From Paenibacillus oryzae (GTDB lineage: Bacteria; Bacillota; Bacilli; Paenibacillales; Paenibacillaceae), in contig NZ_LYPA01000080.1 of NCBI RefSeq assembly GCF_001675045.1, forward strand, positions 186,001 through 250,000: a stretch of DNA of 64,000 nt, given 5' to 3'. Shown here in pieces: positions 30,989 through 38,476 of the stretch (position 1 is the first letter of the stretch; the number at the start of each line of letters is the position of its first letter). A program made the position numbers and the translations under genes. The notes under the pieces are model-generated. The model did not search any database. It saw nothing but the letters and a program-made list of their open reading frames with translations, and was not told where the DNA came from.

Positions 30989-33378
30989 CGGCTCCCCCTC
31001 CTTGACTTGCGCAGCTTGATTAAGGTGTACACTCCGATGCCGGCCGTGAAAAGCACGACGCTTTCCAGCATGGTGTCGAAGGCACGGAAATCAACAAGAA
31101 TGGCATTAACCATATTTTTTGCTCCAGTGAGCTTGTAGGCATCCTCAAAATAAGTGGCGATAGGCTTGAACTGGCTGCTGCTATGGGCAGAAATGCCGAT
31201 CAAGGTTAATACAGTCCCCACGCCAATCGAAATCAGCAGATTGACCAGCCGCAAACGGATGCGGACCGTCTCCGATTTCAGCTTGGGCAGGAAATAGAAG
31301 CAAAGCAGGAATAACGCAGTTGTAATCGTTTCGACAACAAGCTGGGTCAATGCCAGATCCGGCGCCCTGAAAATAACGAGCATCAATGAAACGAGGTAGC
31401 CAACCGCTCCTACTGCTATAATGGCCGTCAGACGCGTCTGGACGAAAATAACAAAGCCGGCAAGCACAGCGATGGAAGCCGCCAGTATATATTCATACAA
31501 GGTAATAGGCGAAGCCCCGGCCGGATTGGCTCCGAATGCTCCTTGAAGCACAAAAGCGCCGCCAACCACAAAAATTAAAAATCCGAACATATAGCTCAGG
31601 TAGCTATGAAGCGAACCATTCATGTAGAAGCTGGTGATGCGGGAGGACAGATTTTCCGCCCCGGCCAAGCCTCTGTCGTAGAAGCTGTTCAAGGTCAGCT
31701 TGCGCGGCAAATTATAGTAGATATCCATCCACTTTTTGAAGGTTCTGAACAGGAGCGTGCCGATAATAACAATGCCTATCGTCATGAACAGCTCCAGATT
31801 GAGGCCGTGCCAAGCTTTGATTTTGACACTAAAGCTTTCACCGGGTCCCAGCAGATTCGGAAACACGGAATGCAACGTTGGTTCCAGTAGCGAATAGGAC
31901 ACCAGATTTGGGAAAAAAAACACAAGCACAACAAGACTGGCGAGGATAACCGGCGAAATGAGCATGCCAAGCGGCGCCTCATGCGGCTTTTTGTCCAAAC
32001 GGTCGGGGTGATAGTTGCCCGTAAAGGTTTTGAACACCAGAATCATGCTGTAGACAAAGGTAAAGATGCTGGCGATCCATGCAGCGATTGGCAGCAGGAC
32101 GGTCCATTGATCCAACGTGCGGGATACCGACAATACTCCGGTAAAAAACATTTCTTTACTGAGGAATCCGCTGAACGGAGGCAGCCCGGCCATGGAAAGC
32201 CCGCCGATAACGGTCAGCGTAAAGGATACCGGCATCAGGCTCATTAAGCCGCCCAGCTTTCGGATATCGCGCGTACCCGTCTCATGGTCAAGAATCCCCA
32301 CCACCATAAAGAGACAGCCTTTAAAAATAGAATGGTTAAACAAATGAAAGATGGCAGCCAGCATGGCGCCGGTGAACAAATCGATTTGCGCTGAATAAGA
32401 AGGATTTAACGCAAGCGATCCGATGCCGAGCAGGGACATGATCAATCCCAGCTGGCTGATCGTGGAATAAGCAAGCAGCGCCTTCAAGTCCGTTTGACGA
32501 ATCGCCATAAAGGCTCCCCAGAACAAGGTGACGGTGCCGCCGATCGTAATAATCCAGAACCAGTTCATATCTCCGCCGAAAATAGGGGTAACGCGGGCGA
32601 CGAGATAAACGCCGGCCTTAACCATGGTAGCAGAATGGAGATAAGAGCTGATTGGCGTTGGCGCCTCCATCGCGTCCGGCAGCCAGATATGGAACGGAAA
32701 CTGCGCCGACTTGGTGAACGCTCCCAGCAAAACAAGCAGCATGGCGGGAATAAACAGGGAATGGCTCGTGACGACGTCCCGCATGCCGATAATTTCACGA
32801 ATGCTGAAGGTGCCGGCCATGGAGCCCAGCATCAGGAAACCCAGCAGCATTGCAAAACCGCCAAAAACGGTAATCAGCATCGCCTTTTGCGCGCCGTATC
32901 GGGAATTTTTGCGCTGGTACCAATAGGCGATAAGCAGGAAGGATGACACGCTTGTTGTTTCCCAGAATACATAAAGCACCATTAAATTGTCTGACAAAAC
33001 GACGCCGAGCATGGCGCCCATAAAAAGAAGCAAATAAACATAAAAGTTGTGAAGAGCTTCTCTCTTCATCGACATATAATAGATGGAATAAAGCACAACC
33101 AGACAGCCGATTCCGGTAATGATGAGTGTAAAGAGCAGGGACAGACCGTCAAGGTGAAGCGTAAAGTCTATGCCTGCGGAAGGAATCCATGGAACGCTCC
33201 GCACAATGGGAGCTTGGCTGTTCTGAATAGGGAATTGGGACAGGAAATAAACGAACAGCAGAAGGGGGACAACGATGACGAACCAGCCCGTATGAACGCG
33301 GGCGATTTTCTTAAAGAAAAACGGCACAAGAATGGTGTAAAGGAAAGGCAATAAAACAGCTACATGCAGTAAAGACAA
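30985..33378 (-). CDS. mrpA: Mrp Na+/H+ antiporter subunit A (NuoL-like)
   Basis: 797 residues, about 21 membrane helices. The proton-antiporter core (residues 60-450) has YVFWETTSVSSFLLIAYWY, KSAQFPFHIWLPDAMEAPTPISSYLHSATMVKAGVYLVARV and FNHSIFKGCLFMVVG. The NuoJ-like and MrpB-like C-terminal part (LALTQLVVETITTALFLLCFY, VNAILVDFRAFDTMLES) completes the fusion typical of MrpA. The complex exchanges cytoplasmic Na+ for H+ and supports salt and alkali tolerance. TTG start with AGGAGG 8 bases upstream. Confidence 0.95.
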   Translation of the reverse strand: MSLLHVAVLLPFLYTILVPFFFKKIARVHTGWFVIVVPLLLFVYFLSQFPIQNSQAPIVRSVPWIPSAGIDFTLHLDGLSLLFTLIITGIGCLVVLYSIYYMSMKREALHNFYVYLLLFMGAMLGVVLSDNLMVLYVFWETTSVSSFLLIAYWYQRKNSRYGAQKAMLITVFGGFAMLLGFLMLGSMAGTFSIREIIGMRDVVTSHSLFIPAMLLVLLGAFTKSAQFPFHIWLPDAMEAPTPISSYLHSATMVKAGVYLVARVTPIFGGDMNWFWIITIGGTVTLFWGAFMAIRQTDLKALLAYSTISQLGLIMSLLGIGSLALNPSYSAQIDLFTGAMLAAIFHLFNHSIFKGCLFMVVGILDHETGTRDIRKLGGLMSLMPVSFTLTVIGGLSMAGLPPFSGFLSKEMFFTGVLSVSRTLDQWTVLLPIAAWIASIFTFVYSMILVFKTFTGNYHPDRLDKKPHEAPLGMLISPVILASLVVLVFFFPNLVSYSLLEPTLHSVFPNLLGPGESFSVKIKAWHGLNLELFMTIGIVIIGTLLFRTFKKWMDIYYNLPRKLTLNSFYDRGLAGAENLSSRITSFYMNGSLHSYLSYMFGFLIFVVGGAFVLQGAFGANPAGASPITLYEYILAASIAVLAGFVIFVQTRLTAIIAVGAVGYLVSLMLVIFRAPDLALTQLVVETITTALFLLCFYFLPKLKSETVRIRLRLVNLLISIGVGTVLTLIGISAHSSSQFKPIATYFEDAYKLTGAKNMVNAILVDFRAFDTMLESVVLFTAGIGVYTLIKLRKSRRGSR

Positions 33379-33468
33379 CTTGTGACCTCCTAATATGTAC
33401 TTTGTTTGGTGCAGAGTTCATATTGGCTGTACGCAATTCAAACCCGAGTGAACGACAATGCCATTAAT

Positions 33469-33498
33469 AGTATACACTAATCGCATTGACAGAACCAA
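33469..33498 (-). promoter_or_regulatory. Promoter of the mrp operon
   Basis: On the minus strand TTGGTT (33498-33493), an 18-bp spacer and TATACT (33474-33469), about 95 bp before mrpA. It overlaps the divergent promoter of the stress-protein gene, so the two cannot be occupied at once. Confidence 0.55.
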
Positions 33499-33514
33499 AC
33501 AAAAATTGTACTCT
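33486..33514 (+). promoter_or_regulatory. Promoter of the universal-stress-protein gene
   Basis: TTGACA (33486-33491), a 17-bp spacer and TACTCT (33509-33514). It overlaps the mrp promoter back to back. Confidence 0.5.
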
Positions 33515-33590
33515 GTATTCAATGTCGGAAGCGGCATCATAGCTAAAAAGCCGCTCTGCACAAGAAGTTTAGATGAGGTGAATATTTAAA

Positions 33591-34289
33591 TTGAAGAACG
33601 GTAGAATGGATGAAAGCATACTTGTTTGCGTCTACTACGGCCCTAACGGCGAACGTTTGATTCGCCGCGGCGGAAAGATTGCCAATATGCTGGACTGTCC
33701 TTTTTATGTGCTGACGGTGGACCCGCTTCCAGAAGACGAGCTCGACATCGAGAAGGTGCATTACATCGAGCAGTGGAAGGAATTAGCCAAGGAGCATGGC
33801 GCGAAGGATTTTATTATCAAATATAATGAAACCCGTCCTATTGCCAAGGTTATCGGCGATGTTGCAAAGAAAAACAACATAACCCAGCTGGTATTGGGGC
33901 AGACCGCCCAAAGCCGGTGGAAGGAAATTACTAAGGGCTCCTTCATTAACATTCTGCTGAACGAAATTCCATTTGTTGATCTGCACATTATATCCGTTTC
34001 CCGCGAGCTGAAGAACAGGGAGGGCTTCTATGAAAAAGGAGTGCGCGCTTATCTTCAGGAGGATCAATCGGAATATCGCCTTTGCTTCAATCATACCGCC
34101 AATGATGTCCATGAGGGCATTTTTTATAAAGAAATGGGAACCGACTTTAATAACGGCGTCTTTAAATTTATGAAAAATAATTGCATGATCGAGGTTCAGG
34201 TTGTCGACGATTACGTTAAGGATCTGGAAGACCAGATGAAGTCGGTCGATAATGTGAATGCAAACAAAGAATTTGTTAAAAAGGATTAG
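33591..34289 (+). CDS. KdpD-like universal stress domain protein
   Basis: 232 residues. Residues 6-145 form a universal-stress alpha/beta domain of the kind found inside KdpD sensor kinases: ESILVCVYYGPNGERLIRRGGKIA at the start and the nucleotide-loop region LVLGQTAQSRWKEITKGSFINILL. A C-terminal extension of about 85 residues (from REGFYEKGVRAYL) matches no domain I recognise. No kinase or membrane part is present. It is divergent from mrpA with overlapping promoters, suggesting a role in ion homeostasis; KdpD USP domains are known to bind c-di-AMP in some Gram-positives, and whether this one does is inference. TTG start with GAGGTG 10 bases ahead; ATG 33606 is an alternative. Confidence 0.75.
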   Translation: MKNGRMDESILVCVYYGPNGERLIRRGGKIANMLDCPFYVLTVDPLPEDELDIEKVHYIEQWKELAKEHGAKDFIIKYNETRPIAKVIGDVAKKNNITQLVLGQTAQSRWKEITKGSFINILLNEIPFVDLHIISVSRELKNREGFYEKGVRAYLQEDQSEYRLCFNHTANDVHEGIFYKEMGTDFNNGVFKFMKNNCMIEVQVVDDYVKDLEDQMKSVDNVNANKEFVKKD

Positions 34290-34292
34290 CCC

Positions 34293-34328
34293 TATCCTTG
34301 AATAAGCCTTAAGGCTTATTCAAGGATA
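34293..34328. repeat. Perfect 36-bp palindrome after the stress-protein gene
   Basis: TATCCTTGAATAAGCCTT is followed directly by its exact complement-reverse. The stem can reach 18 bp with no loop constraint. It begins four bases after the stop codon, and no T-run follows. Confidence 0.9.
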
Positions 34329-34364
34329 ACAGCTTAACAAAGGATAAAAGCTTAACAAATTCGC

Positions 34365-34407
34365 AAAAAAGGCCAATGCCGGGTGTAAAACCCGATATTG
34401 GCCTTTT
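34365..34407. terminator. Bidirectional terminator
   Basis: AAAAAAGGCCAATgCCGGGT and ACCCGatATTGGCCTTTT flank a short loop. It lies between the convergent stress-protein and mutarotase genes. Confidence 0.85.
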
Positions 34408-34466
34408 GTCATGGCTCCCTATACCCCGTCATGGTGTGTATGGCGCACATGGTATGATTTACGGAA

Positions 34467-35348
34467 TTACTTCGATGAAATTTCGCAGCCGATGGTCAAG
34501 ACGGCCTCCAGCTTTTCTCCCGGCTGCAGCTTTACCAAATGCTCCTGCCTGTTTAATTCTCCCGTTAATGCCATCCAGGGCTCGACGCAAACAAACGGTT
34601 TTCCTTCCACGGACCACAAAACCACATATTTGAATATGGAGTCATAGATCAGCTTTACGGTCACGCCTTGCGCAACCGGAAACGAAATCTCGTTTGCCGC
34701 AGCGTCCAACAAGGCAACGGACTCCACCAGCCCTTCCAGGTCAAGATGGCCGCTATAGGGCTTCTGGATATTGTCATTGTAATCGAGATAGGCTGAAGCA
34801 TCCGTGGCATAGGGAATGTCTTTGCCGCCTTCAATGGAGAAATACGGATGGAAGCCGGCGTAAAACGGCATTTCCTCATCGCTGCCTGTGTTGCGGTACG
34901 ACTGTTTAATATGGAGCTGTCCCTCTGCCAGCGTATAGGTGAACACAAGCTGAAACGGGAATGGATAAGAGGCCATCGTCTCCTCGTTGCTGGTTAATGA
35001 AAGGGTAATGGAAGCGCCGCCCTCCGTGGAGGTTTTCTCCACCGTCCATGACGAGGTGCGGGCTACTCCGTGATTGGCCATGGAGTAGGTTTTGCCCTTC
35101 CATTGATACGCCTTATTCTCCAGCTGGCCGCATATAGGGAACAAGACGGGATTTCCTCCGCGAATGTTGGCTGCGGGATCAAGGAAGGTAGCCTTGTCCA
35201 GATAAAACAGCTCGCGCCCTTGCAGGGTGCAGCCAATCACGATGCCGCCGCGTTCCGGGCATACCAGAACCCTGGAATTGCTGCCGCTGTCAGTCAATTC
35301 ATAAATGTGATATGTATCCTCATAGCTTCTGACTTCATATTGACTCAT
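34467..35348 (-). CDS. Aldose 1-epimerase family protein
   Basis: 293 residues, beta-sandwich mutarotase fold. It has ERGGIVIGCTLQGRELFYLD near the N terminus, GGNPVLFPICGQLENKAY, a catalytic-type histidine in SMANHGVAR, a second in YAGFHPYF, and a late glutamate-containing segment FVCVEPWMALTGELNRQ. These match YeaD/GalM-type proteins that interconvert sugar anomers. The substrate, perhaps a hexose or hexose-6-phosphate, is not determined. ATG at 35348 with GGAGG 10 bases ahead. Confidence 0.87.
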   Translation of the reverse strand: MSQYEVRSYEDTYHIYELTDSGSNSRVLVCPERGGIVIGCTLQGRELFYLDKATFLDPAANIRGGNPVLFPICGQLENKAYQWKGKTYSMANHGVARTSSWTVEKTSTEGGASITLSLTSNEETMASYPFPFQLVFTYTLAEGQLHIKQSYRNTGSDEEMPFYAGFHPYFSIEGGKDIPYATDASAYLDYNDNIQKPYSGHLDLEGLVESVALLDAAANEISFPVAQGVTVKLIYDSIFKYVVLWSVEGKPFVCVEPWMALTGELNRQEHLVKLQPGEKLEAVLTIGCEISSK

Positions 35349-35485
35349 GATGAAAGCAACCTCCATTATCGTGTTTGCTTTTATTGTGCCTTATCTGTCC
35401 CAACAGGTAAAGAGCGGGCCGATCGGCGCGCCTTTGACAGGCGACGCCAATCGGCCCCGTTTAGTCTGCTTGTATAGTCTTCTGC

Positions 35486-36685
35486 TTATTCCTTGGCTTC
35501 AGCCGAAGGTGATGGCTCGCTGGAGTCAGCAGGGTCAGCCGAAGCTTCCGGCTTCAGTGTATTGGTGATTTTTGCTTTTGTGCGAAGCTCATCAATCCAG
35601 CTTTGCGAGATACCGCTAACCTTTTGACCTACCAGGTAGGTGCGGATTGCGGACTTTTTGTCCTCAAAGTTTGGCTCTACGGCTTCTTTGTGGTCCGTTC
35701 TTTTAATGATATGAAATCCGTATTGGCTTTGAACGATATCGGACAACTCGCCGTCTTTAAGAGCGAACGCAGCATCCGAAAACTCGGTTACCATATCGGC
35801 GCGGTTAAAGAAGTCCAGGTCTCCGCCATTTGCCCCGGAGTTGGTATCCTTCGATTTCGCCTTGGCCGTTTCTGCAAAGTCTGCTCCGGCCTTCAGATCG
35901 GCCAAAATAGCTTCGGCCTCATCTTTAGTATCTACAAGAATATGGGAGGCGCGGACTTGCTCTTGGTTTCCGCCCAAGGTAGCTTTATTTTCATCAAAAT
36001 AGGTTTGGACTTCCTCGTCGGTAACACTGACTTTAGGCTCCAGCACCTTGCGAACGGTTGCATTAAGAACCATGTCCTTGCGCAAATCTTCCATCGTAAT
36101 GCCGTATTGCGAAAGCAGGCTGTCAAATGCCTCGTCGGTTCCGTAGTTCAGCTTCAGCGCATTGATTTCGTCGGTTACATCCTGATCGGAGACGGTAATA
36201 TTGGCAGCCTTAGCCTCCTGGTTTACCAGCTCTTCAAGAATGATGCTGTCAAGCACTGCTTCTCCATTGGCTTCAACAAGCTTATCGTACAGCTGATCCT
36301 TTGTAATCTTCGTGCCATTGACAGTAGCTACTGAATCGCCTCCGGCTCCGCCGCTGATTCCGTTAAATGGAGGTTTGATTAAAACAACGATCAATGCAAT
36401 AACCAGCACTGCGGACAACGCGATCCAGCCGGCGCTTCCTTTACGCTTACTTGCTGCGGGAGCTGCAACTGCTGCTGCGGAATAGTGGCCTGGTGCCGCT
36501 GCGGCGTCTGACTTTGTTTCTTTCTCTGCGGCTTCTGTCGTATCCGCGTGTTGTTCATTTCCGGCAGGTTCGTCTGTAACGGCTTCGTTTATCCCCTGCT
36601 CGTCCCCTTCGTATGTGTATTGATCCTTGTTCGCGTCGTCTAGCTCCGGTTTTTTGGAATTCGACTGCGATTCATTATTGTTCAT
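35486..36685 (-). CDS. Membrane-anchored peptidyl-prolyl isomerase (PrsA-like foldase)
   Basis: 399 residues. An acidic cytoplasmic N terminus of about 80 residues (Asn, Glu, Asp, Ala rich) is followed by one membrane helix (WIALSAVLVIALIVVLI). The extracellular part has a SurA-N-like region (VNGTKITKDQLYDKLVEANGE) and a parvulin domain (about 245-340; RASHILVDTKDEAEAILADL, GGDLDFFNRADMVTEFSDAAFAL, QSQYGFHIIKRTD). PrsA proteins normally are lipoproteins; this one has no lipobox and is anchored by its helix. It should help secreted proteins fold outside the membrane. ATG at 36685 with AAGGGAG 10 bases upstream. Confidence 0.88.
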   Translation of the reverse strand: MNNNESQSNSKKPELDDANKDQYTYEGDEQGINEAVTDEPAGNEQHADTTEAAEKETKSDAAAAPGHYSAAAVAAPAASKRKGSAGWIALSAVLVIALIVVLIKPPFNGISGGAGGDSVATVNGTKITKDQLYDKLVEANGEAVLDSIILEELVNQEAKAANITVSDQDVTDEINALKLNYGTDEAFDSLLSQYGITMEDLRKDMVLNATVRKVLEPKVSVTDEEVQTYFDENKATLGGNQEQVRASHILVDTKDEAEAILADLKAGADFAETAKAKSKDTNSGANGGDLDFFNRADMVTEFSDAAFALKDGELSDIVQSQYGFHIIKRTDHKEAVEPNFEDKKSAIRTYLVGQKVSGISQSWIDELRTKAKITNTLKPEASADPADSSEPSPSAEAKE

Positions 36686-36779
36686 TCCCAATAAACTCCC
36701 TTCAATTTTCCATCTTCAACTACTATATCAAAAGAACGAGAAAAAAACCTTAAACGGAAATAAAAAAACGAGAGGTAGA

Positions 36780-36808
36780 TGTCAACTCTAGTAAGGAATT
36801 GGTATACT
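36780..36808 (+). promoter_or_regulatory. Likely promoter of the HD-GYP gene
   Basis: TGTCAA (36780-36785), 17 bp and TATACT (36803-36808), preceded by TTGG. The -35 is weak. About 195 bp of leader, including repeat copy E, lies between it and the gene. Confidence 0.4.
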
Positions 36809-36908
36809 ATTGTTGGAAAATGACAAGATACGACACGTAATCCGTCTTCCTTTACTCTGGAGCGACATGGAGAACGGCAGGATAAGCAGAAGGGAGGCAG
36901 CCCCGCTT

Positions 36909-36984
36909 TAAGGCGTGTCTTAGAGCTCCACAGGCAGCGAGAATGCGGCGAAACAGGCCCTAGAGCGGCTTAAGACATGACCGG
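36909..36984. repeat. Inverted-repeat element, copy E (diverged)
   Basis: TAAGGCGTGTCTTAGAGCTC at the left and CTTAAGACATGACC at the right align along their whole length with copy A, sharing CGTGTCT, CTCC, AGCGA-AA-GCGG, AGCGG and AGACA. It is clearly older than copies A, C and D. It lies in the leader of the HD-GYP gene, ending 20 bp before its start. Confidence 0.6.
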
Positions 36985-37003
36985 TCCGTCCGGGGAAACA
37001 AAG

Positions 37004-38443
37004 ATGAACAGCAGTGGAAAGGCCAGAATGTATGGCTTGTTGGCAGCGTGGATTTTGCTGCCGCTTCTCGGGTACTTTGGACTTCGGTATTCTATCTTTG
37101 ATCTTGAGGTAAAAGCTCCGCATGAGCATTTTTACATCGTAAGCCTGGTGGCCGCACTGGCCGTTGCCGTTGCAATGGCGGTTGGCGTCGTAGCTGTTCG
37201 CATCCGCAATATTAAGGTAAGCTTTCTATCGCTTGCCTATGTGTCTCTCGGCGCTTTGTTTATTCTGCACGGGTTGTCGACGCCCGGTTTACTTATCCAT
37301 CATTACGAGCTAGTGGGCAACACGGCCCAATTAAGCGTTATTTTAGCCTCCTTCTGGTTATGGCTCAGCTCCGTTTCGGCAGATCACAAGCTAATTCGCA
37401 AGCTGGCGGAATGGCAGAAATGGCTGCTCCCCGCCTGGTGCGTCATTTTGCTGGTGCTGGCCTGGCAATTATGGATGACACCTGAAATGTTGAACGGGGC
37501 TTATTTAAATGAAACCGTACAAGCATGGATAGCGACCGCTGTAATTGTAATCATGAACACAGCAACCATTATCCGAAACCTTGAGACCTACCTGGTATCC
37601 CGCTTCCCGCTTCAGCTCGCAATTGTATATAGCACGGGATGGATGCTGGTTGCACAATTGGTTATGGTGACGGGCCAAACCTGGCTGATTAGCTGGTGGC
37701 TCTATCATTTCCTGCTGCTGGCCTCCGTTATTGTTATGGTGGGGGGCATTTTCAAGCAATATTTGAGCACAGGCTCGATTGCGGACAGTCTGCGGCTTTT
37801 GTTTCGCGCAGATCCCAGAGACTGGATTCAAACCTACATATCGCCGCGCGTCAAAGAATTGATTCATATGACGGAAGCGAAGGATGCCTATACGGCCGGC
37901 CACAATTTTCGAGTGACGATGTATGCCATCAAGCTGGGCGAGGAATTGGGGCTTCCCGCTTCCAAGCTGAGAGCGCTGGCGATTGGCGGAATCGTGCACG
38001 ATATCGGAAAGCTGGACGTGCCGGATGTCATCCTCAACAAGCCGGGAAAGCTGACTGAAGAGGAACGGAGCGTGATCGAGCAGCATCCCGTCTCCGGATA
38101 TAATTTGTGCAGGGAGCTTGGATTTATGCCGGAGGAGCTTGCCGTTATCCGGTCCCATCACGAGAAATGGGACGGCAAAGGATATCCCGACGGCTTGGCG
38201 GGAGAACAAATTCCGCTCGTTGCCCGCATCGCGGCAGTAGCGGACGTATACGACGCTTTGACGTCATCGCGATCCTACCGATCCGCCATGACGCATGAGG
38301 AAGCCATGAGCATTCTGGTCAAGGGAAGCGGGCGGCATTTTGATCCTCATTGCATCAAGGCTTGGAAGCGGCTTGTGCGCCAGCAGGGAGATTTCTTTCA
38401 CAGCGCGCGCCACGGCGGCATCGACATGAAAATAGATACATAA
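37004..38443 (+). CDS. HD-GYP domain protein with seven to eight membrane helices (c-di-GMP phosphodiesterase)
   Basis: 479 residues. About eight N-terminal membrane helices (residues 8-265) form a sensory membrane module. The HD-GYP domain (about 290-460) is complete: GHNFRVTMYAIKL, the HD pair in GGIVHDIGKLDVPD, ILNKPGKLTEEE, IEQHPVSGYNL, SHHEKWDGKGYPDGL and ARIAAVADVYDALTSSRSYR. Such domains cleave cyclic di-GMP to GMP or pGpG. ATG at 37004 with GGGGA 8 bases ahead; an upstream ATG at 36977 lies inside repeat copy E with no ribosome site. The hybrid kinase follows directly. Confidence 0.88.
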   Translation: MNSSGKARMYGLLAAWILLPLLGYFGLRYSIFDLEVKAPHEHFYIVSLVAALAVAVAMAVGVVAVRIRNIKVSFLSLAYVSLGALFILHGLSTPGLLIHHYELVGNTAQLSVILASFWLWLSSVSADHKLIRKLAEWQKWLLPAWCVILLVLAWQLWMTPEMLNGAYLNETVQAWIATAVIVIMNTATIIRNLETYLVSRFPLQLAIVYSTGWMLVAQLVMVTGQTWLISWWLYHFLLLASVIVMVGGIFKQYLSTGSIADSLRLLFRADPRDWIQTYISPRVKELIHMTEAKDAYTAGHNFRVTMYAIKLGEELGLPASKLRALAIGGIVHDIGKLDVPDVILNKPGKLTEEERSVIEQHPVSGYNLCRELGFMPEELAVIRSHHEKWDGKGYPDGLAGEQIPLVARIAAVADVYDALTSSRSYRSAMTHEEAMSILVKGSGRHFDPHCIKAWKRLVRQQGDFFHSARHGGIDMKIDT

Positions 38444-38476
38444 ATGAAAGCCCCGGCTACGGAGGAGGAGCATAAG

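Noticed and set aside
36977-37003. ATG at 36977 as start of the HD-GYP protein
   Set aside because: It lies within repeat copy E and has no ribosome site; the ATG at 37004 does.
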